Assembly (NCBI RefSeq): GCF_003201815.1
Contig: NZ_QJKB01000001.1
Span: 1,523,215-1,587,214 of the forward strand
Direction: 5' to 3'
Origin: Undibacterium pigrum
Lineage (GTDB): Bacteria; Pseudomonadota; Gammaproteobacteria; Burkholderiales; Burkholderiaceae_D
Length of the DNA stretch: 64,000 bases
How positions within the stretch are numbered: the first letter of the stretch is position 1; each line of letters starts with the position of its first letter. Both the position numbers and the translations under genes were made by a program. Positions 53,006-63,100 of this stretch are shown here, piece by piece. The notes beneath the pieces are model-generated. The model had not been told where the DNA came from. It worked only from the letters and a program-made list of their open reading frames with translations, and ran no database searches.

Positions 53006-53485
53006 TTATTTTGCCTGGCGATTTAATCTGGCAGATTCCAGCCATGCATCAATGGACAATTTGCCCGGACCGAAGCAGAGTAGCACCAGCAATAATATGC
53101 CCCAGTAGAAATGGGAATTTACCGCAGCCGGACATTCCAGTTCAAATAACTGCGGATAAGAAACCACAGCCATCAGGTTCACGGCGAACAGCGCAAGTGC
53201 TGCGGGACGGGAAAAAAAACCCAGGGCCAGCAAGACAGGCAAAAACAGTTCGCCCCCTGCCCCCATCCAGGCTGCAAGCTCAGGCGGAATAACCGGCACC
53301 ATGTATTCTTCGCGAAAGAGTGAAAGCGTGGACTGCCAGTCTGCTATTTTCACCAGGCCAGCCTTGAAAAACTGCCAGCCTATAAATAGCCGCAAGGCCA
53401 GGCCCAGGGCCGAGCCGCCCCATGCACTGAGTTTGTCATCAAAACGGGTGCTTAAAGCGTGAAAGTATTGCAGGGTGTTATACAT
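53006..53485 (-). CDS. DoxX-family membrane protein of the bufferin operon (BufD1-like)
   Basis: The ATG at 53483-53485 is used because GGAGA lies 8 bases upstream; the longer frame to 53656 overlaps the preceding gene. The 159-residue protein has four hydrophobic helices and DoxX signatures (LALRLFIGWQFFKAGLVKI, ELFLPVLLALGF). It is the last gene of the operon. In characterised bufferin loci a DoxX protein accompanies the precursor and enzymes; it may act in redox or metal handling at the membrane, but the exact role is not established from sequence. Confidence 0.88.
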   Translation of the reverse strand: MYNTLQYFHALSTRFDDKLSAWGGSALGLALRLFIGWQFFKAGLVKIADWQSTLSLFREEYMVPVIPPELAAWMGAGGELFLPVLLALGFFSRPAALALFAVNLMAVVSYPQLFELECPAAVNSHFYWGILLLVLLCFGPGKLSIDAWLESARLNRQAK

Positions 53486-53537
53486 CGATATTCTCCAATT
53501 GATCTCCTGCATCTTAGTCAGCTTGCCAAGCCTTTCC

Positions 53538-54365
53538 TTACAACTTATCTGCAGGAAATTTGAACTGGGTAAATAATCCTGCAAAAAACCAGGATTGCAG
53601 GCTGGCATTAATCGCAAAGCCTGCATCGGCTTCCAGAGCCAGCTCCAGCGCCTCACCCAGGCTGCGGCCTTGTTGCAAAGCTTTCAAAGCCAGCCAGCCA
53701 GGTTCATCGATCTTTTGCACCTCAACTTGCCACTCTCTTCTGGCTATCAGCGCATAACTCGCTAGCCTGATATCTTGAGGAAATCCCGCAGCCTCACCAG
53801 CCTGATGGGCATGCCAGATCCCCACGCTATCCCATGCCGATTGATACAGGCTGGCCGCAGGATGAAAGTCCAGTTGCAGAGCCTGCACATCCTGCCCACC
53901 AGCAGCAATTGCCTGCAGTACCTCATGCAGGCCTATGGCTACTGCATCAGCAGCATAATAGGCGGTATGTACTTGCCACTCCAGAGATGCGATATCTGAA
54001 AAATAAGGGTAATCCCCGGCATCGGGTATGGTCTTCAGGAATTCAGGCAGTTTTGCGCCAAACTGATTCAGGTCACCTGATACTGATGGACAGGCACGGC
54101 CAAATGCACGCGCCAGCTGTTCGAAATATTCCTCGCCCACTAGTTGATGCAGGACAGGAAAGGCGTTCTTCAAGGCTGAAGTCCAGATAGCAGTCAGATT
54201 ACCACGATACAAAGCCAGCCTGTCGTCCTGATACGGATGCGCATGAAATAAAGGAGCAATTGATTCTGCACTGGCTGGCTGTAGCAAGGCTCTGGAAAAT
54301 TGCTCTTGAATTTCATCCAGCGTGTGGGGCGTGTGCAACGTGGGCAACGTGGGAATAGGCATCAT
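53538..54365 (-). CDS. DUF2063 partner protein of the MNIO enzyme (BufC1-like)
   Basis: The ATG at 54363-54365 overlaps the stop codon of the DUF692 gene (ATGA), which fixes the start better than the longer frame to 54464. The 275-residue protein has the N-terminal DUF2063 DNA-binding-like/RRE region ([31 protein letters not shown]) and a C-terminal domain with [18 protein letters not shown]. In the family it binds the precursor peptide and the MNIO enzyme so that cysteines can be modified. It is translationally coupled to the enzyme gene. Confidence 0.9.
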   Translation of the reverse strand: MMPIPTLPTLHTPHTLDEIQEQFSRALLQPASAESIAPLFHAHPYQDDRLALYRGNLTAIWTSALKNAFPVLHQLVGEEYFEQLARAFGRACPSVSGDLNQFGAKLPEFLKTIPDAGDYPYFSDIASLEWQVHTAYYAADAVAIGLHEVLQAIAAGGQDVQALQLDFHPAASLYQSAWDSVGIWHAHQAGEAAGFPQDIRLASYALIARREWQVEVQKIDEPGWLALKALQQGRSLGEALELALEADAGFAINASLQSWFFAGLFTQFKFPADKL

Positions 54366-55255
54366 GCTGCCACCCGCTTTTGTGCGGGCAGCGTCGCAAG
54401 AACATCCCTGGCTTTTTGTGCCTCTTGCAGTAATACAGGCAAGGCCGGAATGGCCGTGTCCCATTCTATCAAGACAGGGATGCCCGCTGGCAGCATCTGC
54501 CCTGTCTGCCGGAATAATTCCCAGACCGGGTCAGCCACCTGGCTGCCATGATCATCGACCAGGCAGATATCTGTCTGCAAGTGACCCGCCAGATGGATTT
54601 CACCAATCGCGCCCGCAGGCAAACCCGCCATGATACTCAATGCCTGTTGTGCATCTTCACCATGGTTATGCTGATTGACGTAGAGATTATTAATATCCAG
54701 CAAGATGCCGCAACCGGTGCGTCTGACCAGTGCAGCGAGAAATTCAGCCTCCGACATGTCGTCCTGATTAAAACGGAGGTAAGTGGAGACGTTTTCTATT
54801 AACACCTGCCTTTGCAAATGTGTTTGCAGCGCATCGACGCGCTGGCATACCAAGTCAAGAGCACTTTGCATCAGCGGCAAAGGCAAGAGGTCATTCAAAT
54901 GCCTGCCTGCAATAGCGCCCCAGCACAGATGTTCAGAAACCAGGGCGGGCTCAGTACGCTCTATCAAACGCTGCAGGCGGCTGATATGCTGCTCAGAAAA
55001 GCCCTGGGCCGATCCCAGGCCCATACCCACTCCATGCAAGCTGAGAGGGTAATCGCGGCGCAATGTCTGCAATACATGCAGATCATAGCCGCCATCGCCA
55101 AAATAATTTTCTGAATGCACCTCCAGCCAGTCGGCAGGTGCCACTTCGCTTGCAGATGCATGCAGAAAATCACGATAGTGCGGAGTACGCAAACCCACAC
55201 CTACCCCTTGCAGGGCAGGCGTGGGTTCACAGTTAGTGCGAGCCGTATCAGTCAA
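54362..55255 (-). CDS. MNIO-family (DUF692) RiPP-modifying enzyme (BufB1-like)
   Basis: The TIM-barrel protein (297 residues from a TTG at 55253-55255) has the multi-iron ligand set of the family: His74 (SLHG), His109 (SEHL), Glu154 (LIENVS), Asp187 and Asn189-Asn190 ([10 protein letters not shown]), His221 and His225 (EIHLAGH), Asp235-His236 and Glu264 (IEWD). MNIO enzymes oxidise cysteines of a partner peptide, forming oxazolone/thioamide or thiooxazole groups. The non-ATG start, with no clear ribosome binding site, may keep enzyme levels below precursor levels. A GTG start a little inside is possible. Confidence 0.93.
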   Translation of the reverse strand: MTDTARTNCEPTPALQGVGVGLRTPHYRDFLHASASEVAPADWLEVHSENYFGDGGYDLHVLQTLRRDYPLSLHGVGMGLGSAQGFSEQHISRLQRLIERTEPALVSEHLCWGAIAGRHLNDLLPLPLMQSALDLVCQRVDALQTHLQRQVLIENVSTYLRFNQDDMSEAEFLAALVRRTGCGILLDINNLYVNQHNHGEDAQQALSIMAGLPAGAIGEIHLAGHLQTDICLVDDHGSQVADPVWELFRQTGQMLPAGIPVLIEWDTAIPALPVLLQEAQKARDVLATLPAQKRVAA

Positions 55256-55311
55256 AATAAGTCAGTCAACATCTGTCAATACTATAACCAGGCCCGTCAA
55301 CAATGACATAC

Positions 55312-55566
55312 TCAGGACTTAGGTGCGTCCAGTTTGCCGCCCATTTTTTCGCATGAACCGGCTGGGACTTTTTTCCATTCAGCTGGATCATTGTCTTTCT
55401 TGGATTGGCCAGCGCAAGAATGCGAGCCGGACTTAGTAGCGCAATCATTCTGACCTGCCTTGGCGATACCAAAGCATTTTTCAGTCTTGACTGGATCAGC
55501 TGCCATTGCCATGCTGGAACCCAACAAACCTGCCAGTGCGACTGCGACCATTGCTTTATTACTCAT
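55312..55566 (-). CDS. DUF2282 bufferin precursor peptide (BufA1-like)
   Basis: The ATG at 55564-55566 has AGGAG upstream; the longer frame to 55617 lacks it. The 84-residue product has a Sec signal peptide ([17 protein letters not shown]) and four cysteines (31, 42, 51, 72) in the DUF2282 pattern [33 protein letters not shown]. Such precursors are modified at cysteines by the MNIO enzyme in the cytoplasm and exported as metal-binding, copper-protective bufferins. It is the first gene of the operon, 56 bp before the enzyme gene. Confidence 0.93.
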   Translation of the reverse strand: MSNKAMVAVALAGLLGSSMAMAADPVKTEKCFGIAKAGQNDCATKSGSHSCAGQSKKDNDPAEWKKVPAGSCEKMGGKLDAPKS

Positions 55567-55640
55567 GTCTATCTCCTGTAAATGATTAAATGTCCTACTT
55601 AGCAAAACATCCCACATGGGAAATTTGAAACTACAGCCTA

Positions 55641-55668
55641 TAGTCGGCGCAGATAAAACAAACTTACA
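55641..55668 (-). promoter_or_regulatory. ECF-sigma-type promoter of the bufferin operon
   Basis: Read on the minus strand, TGTAAG (55668-55663) and CGACTA (55646-55641) are separated by 16 bases, a spacing and sequence type used by extracytoplasmic-function sigma factors that control DUF2282 operons. Transcription would start near 55634, about 70 bases before the precursor ATG. No sigma-factor gene is present in this window. Confidence 0.5.
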
Positions 55669-55766
55669 AAATTTCTGAAAAATTTTTTATTGCTCTATCT
55701 ACACAAACTAATACGCGCTGTATTTTCGATTGGATTCAAGCTGTTATCAGATTATCCTACTAGCTT

Positions 55767-56078
55767 ATGACATTTTTTCAAGCTAAAAGTTTCCATATGC
55801 TCAACTTCACCCATGAATTGCGACAAAGTATCAAAGATTTATCTGCTGAGCAGATCAATATAGGCCGTTTTTGCCAGATATGGCGCAGCCAGACAGATTT
55901 ATTGAGCAATCTGCCACCACAGTTTGCCGAAGTCATGGAAAACCTCTTGAGCCGCCTTGAATCTGGCAGCTTGTTTACAGAAGAGAGTTGCTCCTTTAGT
56001 CAGGCAGACCTGATCGCCCAGTTATCAATGTGGCTGGATAAAGCGGATACACGCCTTGCGGCTGGCAAAATAGTGTAA
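55767..56078 (+). CDS. Small hypothetical protein
   Basis: This frame of 103 residues (or 93 if the ATG at 55797, MLNFTHELRQS, is used) is divergent from the bufferin operon. It is largely helical (HELRQSIKDLSAEQINIGRF; LLSNLPPQFAEVMENLLSRL) with no signal peptide or membrane segment. I do not recognise a family. The S4-domain gene follows after 36 bp and the two may be co-transcribed. Neither start has a good ribosome binding site. Confidence 0.7.
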   Translation: MTFFQAKSFHMLNFTHELRQSIKDLSAEQINIGRFCQIWRSQTDLLSNLPPQFAEVMENLLSRLESGSLFTEESCSFSQADLIAQLSMWLDKADTRLAAGKIV

Positions 56079-56114
56079 GCTGCGTGCCTTTTATTGCAGG
56101 ATGGAGGAATTGAT

Positions 56115-56333
56115 ATGCAAAGCCTGAGTTTTAGCCTGGAAGGCGAATATGTAGAACTGAACCAGTTATTGAAACTGGTTGGCCTGTGCGAAAGCGGTGG
56201 TGCTGGCAAGGCTATCGTTGCCAGCGGCGATGTCAGTGTCGATGGTCAGCAGGAATTGCGCAAGACTGCAAAAATCCGTGCAGGCCAGCTTGTCAGCCTG
56301 GGTGATATAGAAATCAGGGTTCAGGCTGGCTGA
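56115..56333 (+). CDS. RNA-binding S4 domain protein (YbcJ-like)
   Basis: GGAGG lies 7 bases before the ATG at 56115, giving 72 residues; a TTG start at 56094 is rejected. The whole protein is one S4 fold (LNQLLKLVGLCESGGAGKAIVASGDVSVDGQ), which binds structured RNA in the cytoplasm. YbcJ-like proteins are linked to ribosome or RNA maintenance, but their targets are not well defined. Its last 13 bases overlap the end of the convergent hemerythrin gene. Confidence 0.92.
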   Translation: MQSLSFSLEGEYVELNQLLKLVGLCESGGAGKAIVASGDVSVDGQQELRKTAKIRAGQLVSLGDIEIRVQAG

Positions 56334-56773
56334 GACTGAGCAGCATTGACCGCAGTAGTAACAGCAACATCGGCAAGCTTTTCAGGATTGCTTGCCATGA
56401 AGCGTGCCAGCATATTATCCATGGTATCGACGTGATGCTCGAACCAAAGGGGTAATTCTTCTGCCAGGCGGGTCGCCAGATCAGCCTCGCCCAGCTCTAC
56501 CCTGCGCCTGACTTCCTGCATGACTTCCAGCACGGCATCATGCTCTTGCCTGTGGCAGCCAGCTGGCGGGAAAGCCGTTTCAGCCATCCACTGGTTTTCC
56601 TGCTCAAAATGGGCGATGGAATGCACGATGAGGGCATCCAGCCTGGCGACGAAAGTAGCAGGATTGTCTTCGGACAGGGCCGCACAGAGTTCAACAAACT
56701 CTTTATGCGTATCATCCATAGGTTCAAAGCTAAGGCTGAGGCGGTCAGACCAGCCCCAAGAATTTTGTTCCAT
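56321..56773 (-). CDS. Bacteriohemerythrin
   Basis: This 150-residue hemerythrin domain has all seven di-iron ligands in the canonical spacing: His23, His55-x3-Glu59, His74-x3-His78, His114-x4-Asp119. It binds oxygen reversibly and may store oxygen or sense it. It is a stand-alone domain with no fused signalling module and is convergent with the S4 gene. Confidence 0.95.
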   Translation of the reverse strand: MEQNSWGWSDRLSLSFEPMDDTHKEFVELCAALSEDNPATFVARLDALIVHSIAHFEQENQWMAETAFPPAGCHRQEHDAVLEVMQEVRRRVELGEADLATRLAEELPLWFEHHVDTMDNMLARFMASNPEKLADVAVTTAVNAAQSQPA

Positions 56774-56906
56774 GCTTACATCCTGATATATAAAAATAGA
56801 GAGAGCGAATGGGCGAGATTATCGCCGATAGCAGAACAACTTGCTTGCGCCAGATCAGCCTCGTGCCATGAAAACTCTGCAAGAGAACTACGGGCTTTGA
56901 AAAACA

Positions 56907-56933
56907 AAAAAGCGCACCATCAGTGCGCTTTTT
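56907..56933. terminator. Bidirectional terminator after yjfB
   Basis: AAAAAGCGCAC (56907-56917) pairs with GTGCGCTTTTT (56923-56933) over a 5-base loop. On the minus strand it follows the YjfB-family gene. Confidence 0.9.
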
Positions 56934-56997
56934 CAAGTTTTGTCTGAATATCTGCCTGAAAATGCTCAACAAGCAATAAATAAGCTCAAACCCCGCA

Positions 56998-57198
56998 TCA
57001 AGCAGTGGTATTGATATTTCTACCCAAATTGGGTGGTAGATTAGCAACGGACTTATTGTCGGGTATAGCTTCTATCAGTGCAGTTGCACTCTCAGCCGAA
57101 ACATCAATGGCTTTTTTCAGCACCGCAATACTTACAGCCTGACTCGTACCCACATCCGCCAATGTCGTTGCCACGTTGGCAATACCGGTTACATCCAT
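56998..57198 (-). CDS. YjfB-family putative motility protein
   Basis: This 66-residue protein begins MDVTGIANVATTLADVGTSQ and continues VSIAVLKKAIDVSAESATAL, the short Ala-rich helical pattern of the YjfB family, members of which are often found near motility genes and have no proven biochemical role. AGGAG lies upstream of the ATG. No flagellar genes are adjacent here. Confidence 0.85.
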   Translation of the reverse strand: MDVTGIANVATTLADVGTSQAVSIAVLKKAIDVSAESATALIEAIPDNKSVANLPPNLGRNINTTA

Positions 57199-57261
57199 GA
57201 CATTTCTCCTTATCCGTCTACTTAAGATAACGGCGACTTTAGAAAAGTCTTTAGGGGTATT

Positions 57262-57789
57262 TCAGATTTTTTTTAAAATATTGTTTTGCATCGCAGCAAT
57301 GATCCAGTGCAGCACCAATCGCGGCTGATTTAAATCCAGCCATTGCACACCTGGCCGCAAATCAAGGGGAGCCGGCACATCGGAAGCAACCGCTAAAATA
57401 TCTTCATCTTCGGTATAAATAGCTGCCTTGCCCAGAGAGGGCCGGAAGACTTCAATTTTTGATATGGTTTCCCACTTATACCCTTCCACCATAGTCAGGT
57501 CAGCGAAAGCCAGATGCGACACCAATTCACGCAGTGTTGGTTCGGCCTCTTGCCTTAACTCATGAACAATGACATAGCGATATGGTGACGCCAATAACAC
57601 TTCCTGTGCTCCAGCATGACGCAAGCGCGAGCTGTCTTTTTGCGGTGGCTCGATGACAACATCGTGATGACTATGTTTGACAACATTGATCTTGTGTCCA
57701 CTTGCAGTCAGCTCTCTGACCAGATATTCAAGCAAACTGGTTTTGCCACTGCCAGACCATCCTACAACACCCAGTATTTGTCCTGCCAT
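57262..57789 (-). CDS. mobB: Molybdopterin-guanine dinucleotide biosynthesis protein MobB
   Basis: From the ATG at 57787-57789 the protein has 175 residues with Walker [10 protein letters not shown] (10-18), VVKHSHHD and the family's [16 protein letters not shown]. MobB is a GTP-binding accessory factor in attaching GMP to molybdopterin. An ATG four codons upstream (57801) abuts GGAGG directly and is less likely. MobA or MoeA is not in the window. Confidence 0.93.
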   Translation of the reverse strand: MAGQILGVVGWSGSGKTSLLEYLVRELTASGHKINVVKHSHHDVVIEPPQKDSSRLRHAGAQEVLLASPYRYVIVHELRQEAEPTLRELVSHLAFADLTMVEGYKWETISKIEVFRPSLGKAAIYTEDEDILAVASDVPAPLDLRPGVQWLDLNQPRLVLHWIIAAMQNNILKKI

Positions 57790-57926
57790 TGCCACAAGCA
57801 TCCTCCATCATTTGAAGACAGCATATACATATAACTTAGGAATATTAGCCAAGAGCAAGCGCCGTCATTCCTTAGTCATATTTGAATGTGACAATTGTAA
57901 CATTGCAATATTTCACAGGTTATCAC

Positions 57927-59051
57927 ATGCATTTCCCACTCAGGCTCCTGGCTTTTTTCTTCACATTGCTTTGCAGCATATTTGCCGCGAATGTACAGGC
58001 ACAAGGTAACACCATCATCGTTGGCCAGGCCATCGATTTGTCCGGACCGAATGGTAGCATTGGCCGTGACTATGTGGCAGGTATTACCACCTACTTCGAC
58101 AGCATCAATGTGAGTGGCGGCGTGGGCGGCAAGCGTATCAAATATCTGGTGCGCGATGACCAGGGCAATCCTGCGCTGTCAGCCCAGGCTGTAGGCGATT
58201 TGCTGGAAAAGGATAAGGCTGATTACCTGCTCGGCGGCATAGGTGCGGCTGTGACTGATGCCGTGCTGAGCAATGCCAGATTTGCGCAAAGTGGACAAAC
58301 CTTGTTCGCCCCTTTGGTAGCATCGGCCAAAGCTTACAGTTCACGCGTACTGTTCTGGCGCCCCAGCCCAGAGCAAGAAATGCAATACATCTTCTCTTAC
58401 TTTGACAAACTGGGTATTAAAAGCGTAGGTATCGCTTATCAGGAAAATGCGGTCAATCAGGATATGTACCAATATGTGGTCGCCGAATTGCGCAAACGCA
58501 ATATGCTCATGAGTGGGCTGGTGCGCATAGGAGCAGCGGCCGCTGATATGGAGCGCGAATCCGCCATCCTGGCCAAATCCAACCCTGGTATTGTGATTGC
58601 CATTGCAGACACCCTGGGTACTGGCATATTTTTAAAAGAATTCAGAAAACAGGCCCCCCGCACCTTTGTTGCAGGCATGTCACTCATTAATCTGGATACG
58701 CTGGCAGAAGTTGCCGGCCCCAAGGCACTGGAATGGACAGTATTTTCCCAGGTTGTGCCAAATCCACTGAGCAAGAAATCACTGATACAAATAGATCACA
58801 GCAATATGATGAAAAAATTCAGGGATGAGGATTTATCTGCCCTGACATTTGAAGGCTTCATGGTCGCCAAAACCCTGGTCAAAGCCATACAGACGGGCAA
58901 ACCAGGACGTGATGCACTACAGGGTTTGCTGACACAGAAAAGCATTATCGATCTGGGCGGTGTCACCTTAAACCCATCAGAGTCTACCCACCGCATGTCC
59001 AATTATGTTGATATGGCACTCTTCAGAAAAGGTGGGGGGTTGCTGTTTTAA
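57927..59051 (+). CDS. Periplasmic ligand-binding protein (branched-chain amino acid type)
   Basis: The ATG at 57927 gives 374 residues with a signal peptide (LRLLAFFFTLLCSIFAANVQA-QG) and a type-I periplasmic-binding fold (IIVGQAIDLSGPNGSIGRDYVAGI). It resembles Leu/Ile/Val-type binding proteins but has no permease or ATPase genes next to it, so it may serve a sensor or act with a transporter encoded elsewhere. It shares no operon with the divergent mobB. Confidence 0.88.
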   Translation: MHFPLRLLAFFFTLLCSIFAANVQAQGNTIIVGQAIDLSGPNGSIGRDYVAGITTYFDSINVSGGVGGKRIKYLVRDDQGNPALSAQAVGDLLEKDKADYLLGGIGAAVTDAVLSNARFAQSGQTLFAPLVASAKAYSSRVLFWRPSPEQEMQYIFSYFDKLGIKSVGIAYQENAVNQDMYQYVVAELRKRNMLMSGLVRIGAAAADMERESAILAKSNPGIVIAIADTLGTGIFLKEFRKQAPRTFVAGMSLINLDTLAEVAGPKALEWTVFSQVVPNPLSKKSLIQIDHSNMMKKFRDEDLSALTFEGFMVAKTLVKAIQTGKPGRDALQGLLTQKSIIDLGGVTLNPSESTHRMSNYVDMALFRKGGGLLF

Positions 59052-59233
59052 AACGTATATTTATCAAAAACACATTCATACAAAAAACGACATGTATACG
59101 ATTAAACAAATAACTATTTTTGACATATTTATAGTTTTAGAATAAAGTGCTGCACTGCAATAAAATTTCAGGTTTGCTTATCAAGTGAACAGAGAAATCT
59201 ACTTGCCATATTCAAAAAATTATCAGATATATC

Positions 59234-59794
59234 ATGCCTACCAAAAAAATCATCGCCCTTGCTTTGGCAATTTCCAGTTTGTTGATGGTCACAACTGCAA
59301 ATGCACAGTTTTATGCGGGAGCGACTATAGGTCAGGCGCGTTGGAATATGGATTGCGCAGCCACATCCCGTTGCAAAACCAGTGACACCTCCTTCAATGT
59401 CCTGAGTGGCTACAATTTCAACGCCAACTGGGGCCTGGAAGGCAGTTATTACGATCTGGGAACAGTCAAAGCCACTATCTATGGCATGGATGCAGAAATG
59501 AAAGCCAGCGGCATTGACCTGGCTGGTACATATCGCGCCCAACTCGGTAATAATTGGGGCCTGTTCACCAAACTGGGTCTGGCTTATTCCAAAGGTGAGG
59601 CAACTGCCACTTTCAATAATGTCCGTGGCACAAGCAATAAAAATTCCGCACAAGCCCTGGTCGGTGTAGGTGCCACCTACACATTCACACCTAATTTCGC
59701 TGCACGCGCAGAAATCTCCAGCCGCAAAGTTGATTTTGTTGGTGGCGATGGCAATATCACCAACTTCAATGTCGGTGTTCAGGCATTGTTCTGA
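59234..59794 (+). CDS. Small outer-membrane beta-barrel protein (OmpA-like barrel)
   Basis: The 186-residue protein has a signal peptide (IIALALAISSLLMVTTANA-QF) and alternating amphipathic strands of an eight-stranded barrel (QFYAGATIGQARWNM; LVGVGATYTFTPNFAARAEI) ending in aromatic Phe (NFNVGVQALF). Two cysteines (CAATSRC) may form a loop disulfide. There is no OmpA peptidoglycan-binding domain. Function is unknown. Confidence 0.88.
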   Translation: MPTKKIIALALAISSLLMVTTANAQFYAGATIGQARWNMDCAATSRCKTSDTSFNVLSGYNFNANWGLEGSYYDLGTVKATIYGMDAEMKASGIDLAGTYRAQLGNNWGLFTKLGLAYSKGEATATFNNVRGTSNKNSAQALVGVGATYTFTPNFAARAEISSRKVDFVGGDGNITNFNVGVQALF

Positions 59795-60192
59795 TATCGG
59801 GTTCGATGTAGCCGCATCTCACGCAATACATCAAAGAATGGTTCATTGACTTGTTTCTTTCCCGGACTGAGTCACCTTCACACCAAATTGTCAGTAGCAG
59901 ATAATAGTTTACTACTGGCAACAAGGTATTTCAGTCCTTTCTTGCCTAGGCAGCACTAGCCATTTAACGGCAATTCACTCACCCCCTTCTTCCTGCGCTT
60001 TCAAACTTGACAAGTCGCACACACGCGCCTCTTACGAAGTCCTTACGGTCGATATTTACAATTAGCAATTTGTTTGTCTGATTGTCAGTATTGCGGCCTG
60101 CTTCTGCCCATGTCATGAATGTTAAGGAGAACTAGGTCATTCCAGCATTACTGCATTTTCTACATTCGCTATCAACCAAGAAATTGCGCGCC
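59795..60192. other. 398-bp spacer before the giant surface protein gene
   Basis: No convincing ORF, repeat or strong hairpin was seen. It presumably holds the promoter of the DUF4347 gene and the 3' end of the barrel gene. Confidence 0.5.
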
Positions 60193-63100
60193 ATGACCCC
60201 GTTAGAATCAGCCAGTTTGCAAGATGCACATCTCACCAGTAACCAGTACCTGCCCCCTCTCACCTTTGCATCAATACAAAATACAAGTCAGCATCCAGCG
60301 CAGATGCCAGTACAAAAAACCATAATTTTCATCGATAGCCGATTGCCTGACGTTGAGCAAATTGTTAATGCCGTCAAACCCGGCACAAGGATCGTGGTGC
60401 TTGACAAAGATAGTGATGGTGTTCAGCAAATTGCAGACGTCCTTAAAAATTGTAAGGACATGGACTCTATCTCTATCGTCTCTCATGGTGACGATGGTGT
60501 TATGTTGCTTGGTAACGCTGTTTTGCATGAAGGTGACCTGACAGTCTATCAACATCAATTACAAGCCATAGGCGCATCCCTGAAACCTGACGGTGATCTG
60601 CTGCTGTATGGCTGCGATGTAGGCGCGGGCACCGTCGGGCAAAGCTTTATCAATGAACTGGCAAAGATAAGTGGGGCTGACGTAGCGGCATCGACCAATG
60701 GCACGGGGACAGCCAGTCGCGGCGGTGACTGGGTACTGGAAATTTCTACCGGAAGCATAGCCACGACTGCGAACGCGCTCGATACAGAAAAGCTGGCAGA
60801 CTGGAATCATCTTGCGGCGACATTGTCAGCATCTGACTTAGCAAGCCTGCAAGCAGCCATGACAACGGCAAATTCAAACGGCGCGAATGACATCTTGACG
60901 CTGACCGGAGATATTCTTTTTACAGCAAGCAACAATACAATAAATATCGCTGCAGATTCAGGTCATTCGCTCACTATCATAGGTAGCAAGAACAATGCAG
61001 GAGGCGTGGTCAGCATTGACGCGGGAAATTTGGCGCGGGTTATTGACGTCTTATCAGGAGCAACAGCGACACTGCAAAATCTGACCATTACCAATGGTCT
61101 GGTCGCTGGAAATGGTGGAGACAACACCGGCAACCTGGAAGGCCCTGGCCGATCTGGTTTCGATGGCGCTGGCGGGGGAATACGCAACGCTGGCACTTTA
61201 ATTATCAGCAACAGCACGGTCACTGCCAACAAGGCTTCAGGCGGTGGCGGCACAGGTGGCGGCTACCCCAAAGGCGGCGGCGGTGGCGGCGGTGGTGGCT
61301 ATGGTGCTGGCCTGGGTGGCACAGGCGGGATGGACAGGATAGGTGAAGCGCCGACATCGCCCAGCGCAGGGCACGGCGGCAACGGTTCCGGCACATCTGG
61401 TGGCCAACGGGGTGGTTACGGCGGCAGCACCACTGGGGGTGCGGGTGGGGGTGCGCACGTGCAGTTTCTTGGTCAGTCTTATACTCTGGGCGGCGCGGGT
61501 GCAACGTCCAGCAATGGCTCGATCTCTATCGGCGGGGGTGGTGGTGGCAGTGGTGGCATTTATGTGGGAGGTGCGGGCGGCAATGCGGTAGGCGGTATTT
61601 TCAATAGTGGAACACTGAAGATTACCAATAGTGTCATCACCAATAATGTAGCTGCAGGCGGTGGCGGTGGCGGCGGCGCAGCATCGAACTATGCAAATCA
61701 CGGTAACGGTGGCACCGGGGGTAATGGAATAGGCGGCATCTGGTCAACGGGCACCCTATTGATGGATAGCGCATCGGTCGCCACCTTGAGTAGTGGAAAC
61801 AAAGGTTCTGGCGGCTTTGGCGGCACGGCTTCTGGTACCGGCAATATTGCAGGCAGCAACGGCAACAGCATTAATGCCAGTTTGGGCGCAATTACCCCCT
61901 ATAGTACGCCCGCGACAGTGAGCATAGGCTTGTCCAAAGCGATGCTGAAGGCTGGCGATACACAAGAGCTCACATTTACATTTTCCGAGGCCGTCTCTGA
62001 CTTTGGAAGCGCCGATATCTATATTGCCAACGGCATCCTGTCGGCATTGCAGACCTCCGACAATATCACGTACACAGCGATTTTTACACCGAATAACAAT
62101 TTCGAAAGTGCCAGCAATGTCATTTCGGTCAATTTGTCAGGCACCTTTAATTCAACCAATACGCCAGGCGTCGGCATTACCAGCAGCAGTAATTTCAGCA
62201 TAGACACAAAAGCACCGACACTGTCCATCAGCAGCAATGTCAGTACCCTCAAAGCAGGCGAAACTGCGACGATCACCTTCGCATTCAGCGAAATACCAGA
62301 TGGTTTTACTGACAGTGATATTGCTGTGACAGGCGGAACTTTGAGCAGTCTTAGTGGTTCTGGCGCGACCCGTACAGCAATGTTCACACCAGATACAGCA
62401 AGCAATGGGGGCACGGCCAGCATCACTGTTGCCGCGGCAAGATACACGGATGCGGCTGGCAATAATGGCGGCGCAGGCGGCAGCCCTGTTCTGACATTTG
62501 ATACAGGAATACCTGCTGTCAACACGGTCAGTGTGCCGACAAATGCCACCTATGCTACAACACAAAATCTGAATTTCACCGTCAACTTTAATGAAAACGT
62601 GATAGTCACAGGCACGCCCAGTCTGCCAGTCATTCTCGATACAGGTGGCACGGTTGCCGCGACTTATGTGAGCGGTAGTGGTAGCAGCTCATTGATATTT
62701 GCTTACACCGTCGTCAATGGCAATCAGGATGCCAATGGCATTTCCCTGGGCAGCAGCGTCGTGCTTAATGGCGGCACGATCAAGGATGCTGCGGGTAATA
62801 ATGCCGCCCTGAACTTGAACGGAGTTGCCAGCACTGCCGCCGTCAAGGTGGATGGCACTGCTCCTGCGGTCAGCACTGTCACAGTTCCTGCAAATGCGAC
62901 TTATGCACCGGGACAAAGCCTGAATTTTACAGTCAATTTCAATGAAGCCGTCAACGTTACTGGCGTACCCAGCATTCCCGTCTCACTCGATACAGGTGGC
63001 ACCGTTGCAGCTACGTATGTCAGCGGTGGTGGCACTACCGCCCTGGTATTCAGCTATACAGTGGCCAGCGGAAATCTCGATACCAATGGCATTAGTCTGG

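Noticed and set aside
54300..54633. Plus-strand frames within the DUF692/DUF2063 junction
   Set aside because: Antisense to two well-supported overlapping genes.
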